A stretch of DNA of 64,000 nucleotides from Diatrype stigma (lineage: Eukaryota > Ascomycota > Sordariomycetes > Xylariales > Diatrypaceae): contig JAKJXP020000001.1 in the NCBI GenBank assembly GCA_022225965.2, positions 1,054,001 to 1,118,000 of the forward strand, given 5' to 3'. Below are positions 10,377 through 21,305 of this stretch, one piece after another. The stretch's first letter is position 1. Every line of letters begins with the position of its first letter. The position numbers and the translations under genes are program-made. Below the pieces are notes generated by a model that had not been told where the DNA came from, searched no databases, and worked only from the letters and a program-made list of their open reading frames with translations.

Positions 10377-12804
10377 AGCTGCTTGAACCGCCCCCGGAGA
10401 CAGAACGAATTCCAAGTGTTGAGCATTATAATCACTTTCTACCTATCTGTCCCGGTCTACGGATTGAGGACCTGCTTGCTATTGAGAACCAGGGGTAAAA
10501 GAAAGGGAGATCATGAGACGGATAGCCGGCTAGTGCAGAGGCATTTGGGCGGCCCGGAGTGGAATTCGACTTGACCATCCACCAGGGCTGGTTGATGAAC
10601 AGGGTCATGTGAGACAGGAACATCTATGGTTGGCACTGCTGGTGATGGCTGGGCTCTTGGTGGATAGTTCGAGCCTCCCACCCCCCTATCTATTTACCCA
10701 GCAAGGAAGAATGCAAACGATAGATTCAAGCAATCTTTGTAGTACTTGATACCTCAGTAAAACATTGTCTGCCGGATAACCCAGCCAGCCGGAACATGTT
10801 TGGCTACATAGATTCCGCTATCAGATGGATATGCGGTTGCCTACAGGATTATGTATATCTAGGTACTTGGCAACTAAGGTAGGCGAACCAGATCATATCT
10901 GATGCTAATACTTACGTGCCTTCTCGCAACGCCATTCCTCACCATGAGCTAGGTCAGCTAGGTATGATCTCTTAGGTGTACTGCGCCGCCCCGCACCCAA
11001 TTGGGTGGTTTGAGTAGGCATGTGAGACGCAACCCTGTTGGAGGGATCGTTATTTGTCGGGGACGGGATGGGAGGATCTCTCGTCATCATGTACCATCCA
11101 ATAGAAGCGAGGGAGAGAAGAGAAGGGGGTGGTAACAAGTCGAGCAAGTTCAAAGGTTTCCCCTACCCCCTGTCTTCCCGCCACAGTCATGCAGGCTCTA
11201 CTCTTGAATGATGCTGCTTATCATATCCACGACGCACGCACGTACTACGTGCTCATGGTGGTGGTGCCTATGGTAGCATTTCCCACCCCGCTCTGACCCA
11301 TTTCTAGTTGCCTGTCGTTCCGATCGGTTGATTCACTGATGGCATGCTGCACCTAATATTTATTATTTGCCTGACTGTAACCCCAGAACCTTTTATTTTC
11401 GGTAGCATTCCAATACCATGTCTTGGTATTACTTTCTGTTGTCTGTTTCTAGAAACACAAGAGGGTGTAGGTGGTATACCGTATAGGTAGACATTGTGCA
11501 GTACCTAGTTTTGACAACCCGCCGTGGGTTCGACGGTAAACCCTGCCAGCTGATACGATCCAAGTGTTTTAGTTCAGCCCTTCAGCCCCTCTCCCTTCTC
11601 CCCTCTCATAACCCCTCTTCCGACTGAGCCCTTTTGGTCTTGACTTGCACTTCATGAATCCACAGAGCCTGCAAGGATGTCAAGATATAATAAGAAGCAT
11701 AGGGCGGCTATCTTACCTAGGCCGAGTAGGTAGAGCGGTGCATACTCCACCGTCCACCTGCCCATCTCTAGCCACTCGAGACCTCTCGAGAGAAAGAATA
11801 AAACTATTCTCAGCTTAGAAAACTTGCGCCATCCACCATTGTCGTGGGCGGGTGGCGCGCCCTTTGTGTTTTGGCCCCCAAAGCGACCGACGCAGAATTC
11901 TACTTGTCTAGGCGCCTGCATACTACCTCATACCTACTACACACGTGGGCAGACATGTAGGAATGGCGGTCTGGGCCGAGTACGCCAGGTATCATGAACG
12001 TACGTACGTACAGTTACCGGTTGATACATCGCGACAATGGTCCATCACAGTCGGGTACAATACCCTACCGCGGGGAGCATCTAGTGTAGTAATACACCTA
12101 CTGCTTGACTGTACCAAACCAGTATCTAGTAACCAGAGACATGTGAAACTTCTATACACCAACTAGAACTCCCCAACTTCAGGTTTTCGGTAAGTAGTTA
12201 TGCTATAGGGGTAGGACAGACAGGCCTCCCTCCTATGAGAGCCACTAAATATAGCAGCTAATGCAAAGCGTGCTGCTGTGTCTCCCACCAACAGGCGTGT
12301 TATACAGCAACCTTGCCGGTAGTTCACGTAGCTGGCAACTAACCGCCTAGACCCGGTAGAGTAAGTCTACATTGTGATACCTGGAACACCTGGATTGTGT
12401 CCATGTAGCAGGCATGTAGGGGGAGGGAGGGTACATAATAGTAGGATGCTTCGTACATAAGAAACGATAAATGTCCGGCTACACCCCCATCCCCTTCCCC
12501 CCTCCCCCTTCTCCACCTTGGCTGGCGGATTCGATGCTGACAGGCCTTCCTTCTTTCCCCCCTCTACCCATTTTTCTTCTGACCAACCTGTCAACCTCCC
12601 ACACACTTTCTGCTGTTTTGCGACACATCTCCCATATACTATTGCTGTGTCTCAGATACGATCGTGCTCTTGTTGCTGGCCTCTCCATCTTTCTTCCCCA
12701 GTGGCTTCTTCACTAAAAACAGCTGAATACTATACTATACTCCTTTACTTTTACTCATTCACTTGTTCCCTTGAAAAGAGAGGAACCCGAAGGAGCAAAG
12801 CACC
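10377..12804. other. Long intergenic spacer (2.4 kb), no gene seen
   Basis: I find no coding region with codon character or recognisable product. The right end (about 12470-12600) is strongly pyrimidine-rich on the plus strand, as is common in fungal promoters, and leads into the gene starting at 12805. CGTACGTACGTAC-type short repeats occur near 12000, and TAGGTA motifs are scattered. A non-coding RNA could hide here but nothing points to one. Confidence 0.5.
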
Positions 12805-14520
12805 ATGAGTAGAAGAGGGTACCCTTCCTCGTCGGACGAGTATTCCGACACCGAGATCGAGCACTACCACAGCCGGCGGCGCGCGCCTTCCCCGCGCATG
12901 CCGCCGAACGTGAGCTACGTGCATGCTCCGCCCCGGGCGTCTCCCCGGCCTCGCTTCTTGGACGACGAGGAGGACCGCTTCCTAAACCCGGATGCGGAGC
13001 GCATCATCGTTCGGACGCGATCCCGCTCTCGGGGTTCCCACAGCCGCCGGTCGAGCTCGCCGGGCGCCATGCCCCCGCCGATACTGCGACAGCAGGCGCC
13101 GCCGCCCCCGCCGCAGCCGCAAGTGCAGCAGCAGCAGCAGCTCCAGCAGCAGCCGCGCCAGCAGCAGCCACCCCCCGTCATCATCACCAACAGCATCTAC
13201 AACCACTCGGACGCGGAGACGTCCGACTCGGAAGGGGAGTACCGGCATTCGCACGCGCGCGGCTCCTCCCGGATGGTGTCGCGGTCGCGGTCGCACAGGG
13301 GCAGCAGCAGCCGGCACCACTCGCACCGGCGGCACCGGTCGTCCATCTCGTCGTCGGCGTCGGGGTCCTCGATCGGCGGCCACTCGCACGCGTCGACGGA
13401 CCACTCGCGGATGCGGGACCGGTTCGCGCTGGAGCAGGTGCGGATCGACCAGGAGCGGCAGCAGTTCGAGCGGGCGGTGGAGAGCCAGCGGCGGGACTAC
13501 GAGCTGGAGCGGGCGCAGCAGGAGCTGCAGGAGCTCAAGCTGGCCAAGCAGATCGAGAAGGAGGAGAGCCGGCGGGACCGCACCGTGCGCGAGGAGCACG
13601 AGCTGCGCGAGGCCAAGCGCGAGCTCGACAAGATCCGCGCCGCGAGGGAGCGCGAGGAGGAGGAGCGGCGCATCAAGCAGAAACGTATGTAATCCTTTTC
13701 CCAGCCCACACACCCTACCTTACCACACCCTACCCTACCCCACCTGCCTGCCTGCCTGCCTGCCTGCCTGCCCTCAGTTGCTGATTACTAGCAGTCGAAC
13801 TCGAGAGACTCCAACGAGAAGAAGAGGAGCTTCAAGAGAGGAGAAAACGCGAAAAGGAGGCCAAGGAGGCAGTCGAGAAGTACAAGAAGGAGGAGGCGGA
13901 GCGCAGGCTGAAGGAGAAGCAAGAGGCCGAGGCGCGCGAGCGAGAGTACCAGAGCAAGCTGCGCGACCATCTGCTCCAGTCCGGGCTCGACGAGAAGGAG
14001 ATCAATGCCATCATCGCCGGGAAGAAGATCACGAGGGAGAAGGAGAAGGAGAAGAAAGAGGATAAGGATAAGGATAAGGGGAAGGATAACGTCATGACGG
14101 TGGCGGCGCCGGAAGCGCGGCCCACGTACACGCGCATGGCTAGGAGGCATCTCTCGATCGAGACCTTGCGCGCTTACAACATCGACTTCCAGCTCGACAA
14201 TGTAAGTCGCCAAGCATGCCCTAGCCCTTTGATGCTGTATTGGTGTGGCGAGACTTGACTGACTGACCGCGTTCTAGGACCCCGAATTCATCCTGGTCAA
14301 GAGATGGGTGCCGGAGCCGGAGCAGGACATGCTCTGGCAACACACCAAGATCCTCCGGGAGCACCGATCCGGCAAGCTCGTCATGACCCTCGAGGACAAG
14401 CCGCGACACCACCACCACCACCACCTCCAGCCCGAGTTCGAGTGGGTCCGCAAGAAGGAGCGCAGGCGAAGCAAGTCTCCCAGTATGCTCATGTACTTTG
14501 CCGGGATGAAGCCAGCTTGA
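12805..14520 (+). CDS. Arg/Ser-rich coiled-coil protein with conserved C-terminal domain, function unknown
   Basis: Three exons (12805-13684, 13795-14201, 14278-14520) give 509 residues. Residues 1-210 are low complexity: Arg/Ser pairs, a Pro/Gln block near residue 95-120, and Ser/His/Arg runs. Residues about 210-400 are highly charged and Glu/Arg/Lys-rich, strongly predicted as coiled coil. The last 110 residues form a compact, non-repetitive domain containing YTRMARRHLSIETLRAYNID and then DPEFILVKRWVPE. I recall this tail in many Pezizomycotina proteins annotated only as domain-of-unknown-function (possibly DUF8035) proteins; the number is uncertain. No enzyme motif is visible. Intron 1 carries a CTGC tandem run (13744-13771) before a CTGAT branch site. 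The region is GC-rich, so long open frames on both strands overlap it; the conserved tail and frame continuity across splices identify the real one. Confidence 0.85.
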
Positions 14521-15123
14521 GGAACACAACAAACGGTGGAGGGGTGGATGGATGGATGACGTGCACATTATATCAGATTGGGTTAGTTAGCAATGTTTGG
14601 ACATGCATTTTATGTTTTCTCCGCTCACCACGGATGTTGGACGATATGAACGATATGGATGATACTGGTGGACGGGCGTATGGCGCAGCCAACCAGAATA
14701 TACAGTATTTAGTTATGGGTAGTTTATGTGTAAGGCTTCGCGCCGTTATCAACTGCTAGACCGACACTCAAGGACAATATCACAGGCTTTCATGCACAAC
14801 TAATGGAGGACTAGGTTTCCTGGTGAAAAGGGGGTGACTTGGTTGCGCAAAAGTACAGTCAACTAACCGTGGAACACGTTGTCTATCTTGATCATGGTGA
14901 CTTATGTGATATAGAGTCTTAAGGCCAACCAACTCGCAGGTAAAGAAGGCTTATTCATGCATAGTAACGAGATAAGCAGACGGGTTGTGCGCTGCGGCTA
15001 GATATGCGATGAGCAGAGAATTATGAGTTTCCATTTGTTTTAGAGCCAAAGCTCTGGGTTTGGCTTGTTTTGTTTTTTTGTCATCTTCATTTCTTTCTTG
15101 ATATTCGTAACACATGTTTATGG
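14521..15123. other. Convergent 3' spacer
   Basis: Sequence between two genes that end toward each other (the plus-strand coiled-coil gene and minus-strand Hem25). It should hold both 3' UTRs and polyadenylation signals. AT-rich, with no supportable open frame. Confidence 0.5.
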
Positions 15124-16315
15124 TTATATATTGCCATCATCAGTAGTAGTAGCAGAAGCAGCAGCGCGACGGCGACCCTGGAAGGTCGACTCGGCCCTCC
15201 GCACGAGCTCCTCGTACAGCATCCACGCCAGGGCGGAGCTCATGGCCTTGCGCGTCATGCGCAGCGTCAGGCCGTCGTAGAGGGACCGCACGCCCTCCTC
15301 GGCCACCATCTTGCGCGCCGCCTGCACCATGTTACGGTACCGCTGCGGCTGCAGCTGGAGGCGGGTCTTGACCGCGTCGAACGGGTTCGAGACGAAGGAG
15401 CACGTGGCCCCCGCCAGCGCCCCGGACCCGAAGTTGATCGTCGCGGCGAGCGAGCTCTTCATGCCTCCAGCCTCGGACCCCGATCCCGCTTGGCCAGTCG
15501 ATGACGACGACGACGATGACAGGGTCCCGAGCGTGTGGTCGCCGAGCGCGCTGAGCCGCTTCTTGAACTGCTCGTACGTGAGGACGTAGAGCCCCGCGTA
15601 GGGGGCGTCCCTCGCGGCCGTGGCGCCGAAGCCGGCGAAGAAGCCCTTGAGCCGCTCCGTGCGGTAGATGTCGCGGGCGGCGCCGGCGATCGACCGGTAC
15701 GCGTACAGGCTGGACTCGTAGCGCACCTTTATGACGGTCAGGGGCATCAGGATAAAGCCGGCGAAGGCCCGCGCCGTGGCGCCCGCGGCCACGTTGGCCG
15801 TGTTCGAGAGCTTCGGCAGCGACGAGGAATGACGGGCGGTAGCAGCGGCGGCGGCGGCGGTAGCATTGCTGTCTGCACCTGCACCTGCACCTGCACCTGC
15901 ACTTGCACTGGCAAGCGGCAGGGCGGCGACGTGTTGGCGGATCGTATTAAGCGACGTGAAGTAGATGGCGGAGCCGAAGCCGGTCCGCAGGGCCGACGGT
16001 ACGGTGCCCCGCCAGAAGGCGGCCAGGACATTGGGCGACTTGGCGATGTCCCGGACGGCCGATGCGATCGAGTGCGAGCCGGACTGCTGCACGCGGGTCT
16101 TAAGCAGGTCGATGGGCTGCAGGAGGACGGCCCCGGAGAGGCCTGCGCCTAGGCCGGCTGCGAAGTGGAAGGCTACGAGAGAGAGAGAGCGCGGGGCGGC
16201 GTCAGTGGTCAAAGTTTCTCAAGGGGGGTAGGTGGCTGACAGGATTACTCCGCGGGGAGCTGCTGAACTCACTGGATGAAGAGGAGCTGGCGCGAGGCGG
16301 CGCATTCTGCGACAT
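15124..16315 (-). CDS. HEM25: Mitochondrial glycine carrier (SLC25A38/Hem25)
   Basis: This inner-membrane carrier imports glycine for the first step of haem synthesis. Two exons are proposed, 16315-16273 and 16172-15124, for 363 residues. The open frame could start at 16212, but those first residues fall in an intron: a GTGAGT donor at 16272 and a TCGTAG acceptor at 16173 join [14 protein letters not shown] to [11 protein letters not shown], the start expected for the family. Three carrier repeats are visible, with signatures [20 protein letters not shown] and [10 protein letters not shown]; the atypical second signature followed by YES..YAY is typical of SLC25A38 rather than other carriers. 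Two low-complexity inserts are present: Ala/Gly repeats from a (GTGCAG)n-like tract near 15870-15905, and a Ser run near 15500. These inserts make it longer than yeast Hem25 (about 300 residues). Confidence 0.92.
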
Positions 16316-17060
16316 CTCGACTCGGACCCGAACGGCCCTTGTGATTTTGTTGTTCGCTTGAACCCCCAAGCCAAGGAGTGTCTTGATCTCTGCCGGAGCA
16401 GGATTGCCCTATTTATTTTATTGCCAGTCCATCCGAAGTACTCGGCGCGGGGTTCAGTAGAGTTAGTTGTCAAGCTAAGCACGGAGGAGCAGCTGGTTAC
16501 ACGCCTCCATCCCGTGTCCCATGTAATATCGTTCTGATCGTTCTGGCTCTTACGCTGATCGCTCGGAGCTGGCGGGACGGGATGACGGGCTGCTGCGGGT
16601 AATATTTGTGTGAAAGGAGCATGCATGCAGAAGACATGAGGCTTGAGGCTTTGCGACTCACATCTACTTGGGTACATAAGGTCAGAAGCTTATGTTGTTA
16701 GTCTCGGCTTTTCTTTCCTGCCGCCGAGCACTGATGTCATTTCTTGGGAATAGAGCTAAGCTTCCTTATCATCCGACTCCTTATCATCGTTATAGTGAGT
16801 AATTAGGAACTATACATGACTTGATTCTACATGCCCTATATCATATATATCATTACATTGTGACTATCCACGTAGAATATGTAATACACAGCACGTATAT
16901 TGCGATGATGCTACTTACTGAGGTATGTGAAACATCGTCTGAAGTCGTGCCTCTGGTGTGCATTTCTTCTAGAATCATATGTAGTCCATAAACAAACAAT
17001 TATAAGTTCGAGTGCACCGACGCTGTAAAGAAGCAACCTAAGGGGCTACGTCTGATTTCC
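16316..17060. other. Hem25 promoter and COG8 3' spacer
   Basis: Both neighbours are on the minus strand, so this stretch holds the Hem25 upstream region (right of 16315) and the COG8 3' end. The centre (16790-16900) is AT-rich. A short minus-strand frame near 16219-16677 is not supported, since it would overlap the Hem25 intron and first exon. Confidence 0.5.
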
Positions 17061-18440
17061 TTAGGCTCCCGGAGTAGCTTCCGGCGTAGCCTTGTCCTTT
17101 GCTCCTACAATTGATTCCAGACGTCCAGCCATATGCCGGTGTCGTTTCACGACCTCAACCCACTCGGCCTCTGCTTCGTGCCCGACGTCCATACTGGCTA
17201 ATAAGATGCCAAAGTCACCTCCGAGACGACCAAGACTACCAGCACAATAGAGAACCTGAGTCAGGAGACTATCCCGTGTCGGCTGGTCCTTGACGTTTGG
17301 TAGGTAACGCCGCAACGTCTTCATCAGCATATCAGTAAGATGAAAGGGGAATGTCGACAACGCGGACGGTAGCGGCTGCAAGGGGTCCTCTTTCTCAGCA
17401 CTCTGAGAGTTGCTCTGTGGATCCCGTGTTGTAGGGGGCGGGAATATGCTCCTGAACATAGAGACTATAGCAAAGCTCTGTTCCCTGAATATCTCTATGT
17501 AGCGCTTTAGGTAACGCTCAGATTGCTGGCCTCCAGACCATGCATTCGCCACGGTGCCTTGCTGCTGTCGTACCTTCTCCTGATCTGCTAATTCTCGGAG
17601 TGGCTCTAAAGCCTCCAGCATGTTGACGAGTGTTGACAGTCGACAGACAAGGAAGAGCGCACCCAATCCACCACCATTGCCAGCAGACCCGGCCGGATCC
17701 AGGTCCGGCATGACCCTTCTCAGCCAGCTGATAGTCCTCAGTGCCGAAGCTAGTTTCAACCCAGGTGAGCGCAGGCTAGAAATCAGGTTGCTGGCCATAA
17801 TCTGCATGGCCTCGTCTGCTTGGGTAGACACGGATGTGACCAAGGCCGAGTCCACATATAACGAGTGCAGTCGTCTGATGTGGGCATTCAGGTCGAGAGC
17901 AGACGAATAATTACTCGCCGAGGCGGAAGCACCGGTGGTGACGGCACTCGACAGGAGAGTAGGCAGCTCAAGGACATCGACTAGGCGTTCGATGTTCCTG
18001 GATAAGAGCAAGGCCTGCTTGCGGGAGTTGAGAAGTTCATTCTCCGCGGATTTATGATAAGTGCTTGAGAAGCGTACCGCTTCATTGTCGAGTCTGGGAA
18101 TGGCGCTGGTCAAGTCGTTGGTGGAGGTTGCTAGTAAAGGGAGTGCGGTGCGTAAGTTGGAATGATGGTCTGCCGAGCTGATGATGGATTTATGGGAGCG
18201 TTTAGAAAGAGCTTGTAGCGATAGTAGGAGAGAATGTGATGATTGGCTCAAGGCTTGATGTTCGCTCCCTTCCAGCTGAGAAAGGGGCATAGAAGCAATC
18301 TTGGAGAGATACTCGAGAGCGATGGGATCAGGGTGGGATGTCACCCCCTGCGAACGGGTATGGGTATATTCATGGCCATTGGTACTACCACGGTCTAAGC
18401 CGGCTGGCTGGACTAACAGGTCGTGGAGTAGATCAGCCAT
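17061..18440 (-). CDS. COG8: Conserved oligomeric Golgi complex subunit 8
   Basis: A subunit of lobe B of the COG tethering complex, which captures retrograde vesicles at the Golgi. A single uninterrupted exon encodes 459 residues, shorter than animal COG8 (about 600) but in the fungal range. The Dor1-like domain occupies roughly residues 40-340. Its characteristic stretch EYLSKIASMPLSQLEGSE is near residue 43, and ALDLNAHIRRLHSLYVDS, including the conserved I.RLH.LY, is near residue 180. The protein is mainly helical with no membrane segment. The C-terminal third is less conserved and ends in a charged tail. The start codon begins MADLLHDLL, the usual fungal opening. No intron is needed. Confidence 0.9.
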   Translation of the reverse strand: MADLLHDLLVQPAGLDRGSTNGHEYTHTRSQGVTSHPDPIALEYLSKIASMPLSQLEGSEHQALSQSSHSLLLSLQALSKRSHKSIISSADHHSNLRTALPLLATSTNDLTSAIPRLDNEAVRFSSTYHKSAENELLNSRKQALLLSRNIERLVDVLELPTLLSSAVTTGASASASNYSSALDLNAHIRRLHSLYVDSALVTSVSTQADEAMQIMASNLISSLRSPGLKLASALRTISWLRRVMPDLDPAGSAGNGGGLGALFLVCRLSTLVNMLEALEPLRELADQEKVRQQQGTVANAWSGGQQSERYLKRYIEIFREQSFAIVSMFRSIFPPPTTRDPQSNSQSAEKEDPLQPLPSALSTFPFHLTDMLMKTLRRYLPNVKDQPTRDSLLTQVLYCAGSLGRLGGDFGILLASMDVGHEAEAEWVEVVKRHRHMAGRLESIVGAKDKATPEATPGA

Positions 18441-20073
18441 TGCGAGATTCTAGCTGCTTAAGGCCGGACCGAAACCACAGCATCTCACCCGGGCCTAACC
18501 GTTGTCTACGAGGTTGATGTTCGCTTATAAGACATATATATGCACACACGTGCGCCTTGCTGTCAGCAGGTTTTGGTCAGGAATAGCTCAATTCTCTGGA
18601 ACACTTGATACATTCGACTTCCCACATTCGCCTTTGGTCGGATATTTACTTCTGACTGGGCTGGCTGAAATGGGCTGGGAGTGCGACATGTGGATGTTGG
18701 AGAGCTCACGTCGACGAGCTTGAGGACGTGCCTGAGAAGCAGCAGGTGAGCGGCCCACCTTCCTCTGCCAGTCTGAGACGTATTCAACTTACCTAACGTG
18801 GCTCGTGCAAGTGTACATTGGCAGCAGGCTTGGTGGTACCTCGACCATTTCCGGGCTTGTTGCATATGCACCTAAGCGGCGTTGGTGCACAGGATTATGG
18901 GTACCCGATACCTTGGCGACTTATACATACATGTATGTCATAGCACCGTTTACTTGTTTGACGTTCAATGGTCTGTCTGCCTCGAGGCCTGCATTTGTTA
19001 GGGTTAGTGTGTCAGTGCTACCACCTTAGAGAGCTTATCTACAGCAGGCATTGAGCAGGCATTGAGCAGGCATTGTACATACATTCCGCCCCTACGTAGG
19101 TACTCAATGCTACAGCACTACAACACGCACATGCACCTACATACCTGTATGAGATAACTGTACCTAACTTACAGGTAGCCGGTGACCAGTAACCAACAGC
19201 CATCTAACTAATACCATGTAAGTTCCAGGGTCTTTCGTCACGAGCCCTGACAACACCAGCACCAGCCAGCAACTGTCTCTCCCCAACCTTTTCATCTCGA
19301 AGCGACGAACCGGCTGACCTCCTATTCTCAGCTGTCTATCTGCCTGCCTGTCTGCTTGGTTGGTCATCTTCACCACCGGTCGGGTGGTCACGCAAATATA
19401 CCCAAGTAATAACTACTTCATCCTGTGCTCCTCTCAGCCGGGTTCGGGTTCGGCTTTCCCTCTTTTAACGTTTACTTAGCTTGGGTGGTCTAACGTTAGC
19501 TATCCGTCTGTATTGTACAATACTGTACCTCCCAATACTGTACCTCCTGTATTGTACAAACCGGCCTGTACCTAGTCAAAGGTAGCGTGCGTTGCCGGTT
19601 ACCCAACAATTTACTTAGCTCCTTCATTAACATCCGCCGCTTCTTGTCCCCGTCCCCGTCCCTCTCTCTCCCGTAACTATATCATCATCGCTAGCAACCA
19701 ACCTACACACTTACCTACCTACTTACTTACCTTACCTACGTGCCTAGCAGGTAATGCAGAAAACCACACCTCGTTGATCCCTTGTCAGGCATACCTACGT
19801 CTGTCTATACACCGGCAGCTGACCGGTTCATGTGTAGATAGCTTATACACACCTACGTTGGTCATACTTACACTGGTCATACATACATGTATACAGAGTA
19901 TATGTTGGATCCCGCCCACGCCTACGCATAACGAGCATAACGAGCGTATATACCTGCCCGCCTACCTGCCTACCTACTTAGCATACGAACACAACATCCG
20001 TTCAGAAAAGAGAGCATCCTTAGACCCTAGACATAACAGTTTAACGATATACACAACCCACGAGCTCGTCGCC
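18441..20073. other. Divergent intergenic region between COG8 and the TLC gene
   Basis: Both promoters (COG8 leftward, TLC-domain gene rightward) lie in this 1.6 kb. Visible structure: a 12-bp unit (gagcaggcattg) repeated three times at about 19040-19073; a perfect 14-bp palindrome GTATTGTACAATAC at 19510-19523 followed by two copies of caatactgtacctcc and a partial return of the palindrome; and dense CCTACTTAC-type runs from 19700 to 19740 and 19960-19985. No gene is supportable. Confidence 0.55.
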
Positions 20074-21305
20074 ATGAGAGACCCCTTTCCCATCCCGCCA
20101 ATACCGGCGCTCACCAAGGCCATCCAGCCGTGGGCCGACTACCTCGCCCTGCCGACGCTCCCCCTCCACATCCACGAGATCGTCATAATAGCGGCCTTCT
20201 ACCAGTTCGTGCACGGCGTCGTCTCGCCCGCCATATCCTCGCGGCTGTTCCCCGTCAAGTACGCCGCCCTCGGCAAGCGGAAGCGGCTGAGCTGGGACGT
20301 CCACGTCGTCTCGCTCGTCCAGAGCACCACCATCAACACCATCGCCCTGTGGGTCATCCTCTTCGACGACGAGCTGCGGGGCATGGACTGGCAGGAGCGC
20401 CTCTGGGGCTACGACGGCGCCTCCGGCATGGTGCAGGCCCTCGCCGCCGGCTACTTCCTCTGGGACCTGATCATGACCGCCTCCCACGTCGACATCTTCG
20501 GCCTCGGCATGCTTGCACATGCGATCAGCGCCTTGCTTGTGTACTCGTTTGGCTTCGTGAGTCGTCACCATGCCCCCTATCCACTCCCCCTTTCCCCCTC
20601 TCCTGTCTATAGATAAAAAGTCTGCTTAGCTGGAACCCCCTCGATTGACCGTTTTGCCACTCTGTGCTCTCTCTTATCTAGCGCCCCTTCGTCAACTACT
20701 ACAGCTGCAACTTCATCCTCTGGGAGCTCTCCTCGCCGTTCCTCAACGTCCACTGGTTCTTCGACAAACTGGGCATGACGGGGACGAAGCCCCAGCTCTA
20801 CAACGGCCTTGCCCTCATCGCTATGTTTTTCTCGTGCCGCCTGGTCTGGGGCACCTACCAGTCCTTCCTCGTCGCCAAGGACATCTGGTCCGGGCTGAAT
20901 AATAAGCCCACTCTGCTGGCCGCGGGTGCGTCGTCGGAGGCCTACGTCAACGCCACGCTGCCGGCCCAGTACGCCCAGACCATGCAGTACGCCACCGAGT
21001 CGACGGGCGTCCCCCTGTGGGTGGCGGCCATCTACGTCGGTAGTAACCTGACGCTGAACTCGTTGAACTTCTACTGGTTCTTCAAGATGATCGACGCCGT
21101 GCGGAAGCGCTTCGACCCCAAACAGCAAGAGAAGCACGCCCAGCAGTCCGAGAACAAGACTGAGCCCGCCGTTGGGGCGACAGGCACAGATGAACAAGCC
21201 GAGGGTGTCGCTACCGGCGTCGACGGAGACGCCGAGCTCAAGCTGCGTCCGCGCCGGGGCACGCTGCTCGACGGAGAGGAGGCCGAGACGCCTCCCCCGA
21301 TCTAA
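20074..21305 (+). CDS. TLC-domain membrane protein (TMEM56/TLCD4-like)
   Basis: A multi-pass membrane protein of the TRAM-Lag1-CLN8 family; exact function unknown, with lipid-related roles known for relatives. Exons 20074-20556 and 20682-21305 give 368 residues; the intron (125 bp) has GTGAGT and CTAG ends. Hydrophobic spans begin near residue 30 (EIVIIAAFYQFVHGVV), and the domain spans about residues 65-280. Conserved-looking features are WDVHVVSLVQS, YFLWDLIMTASHV, and after the splice FILWELSSPFLNVHWF, then a last span NLTLNSLNFYWFFKMI. It lacks the Lag1 HH motif of ceramide synthases, so it is not a ceramide synthase. The C-terminal 60 residues are hydrophilic, Glu/Gln-rich. The start at 20074 was chosen over an in-frame ATG 300 bases upstream because the extra residues are Tyr/Pro/Thr-rich leader sequence with no family support. 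Confidence 0.9.

Noticed and set aside
11510..11580. A GGTTCGA stretch as a tRNA T-loop
   Set aside because: No matching acceptor stem, D-arm or anticodon arm can be folded around it.
12982..14065. Long open frames on both strands (plus 357 codons, minus 243 codons) over the coiled-coil gene
   Set aside because: They are Arg/Ser- or Leu/Arg-rich shadows of a GC-rich exon, and they cross the intron used by the supported frame.
15535..16152. A plus-strand 205-codon frame opposite Hem25
   Set aside because: It contains a Cys-Thr dipeptide run from a simple repeat and is antisense to conserved carrier repeats.
16173..16212. Upstream ATG giving [13 protein letters not shown] as the Hem25 start
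   Set aside because: A good donor/acceptor pair removes it and joins a leader that fits the family; the residues have no family support.
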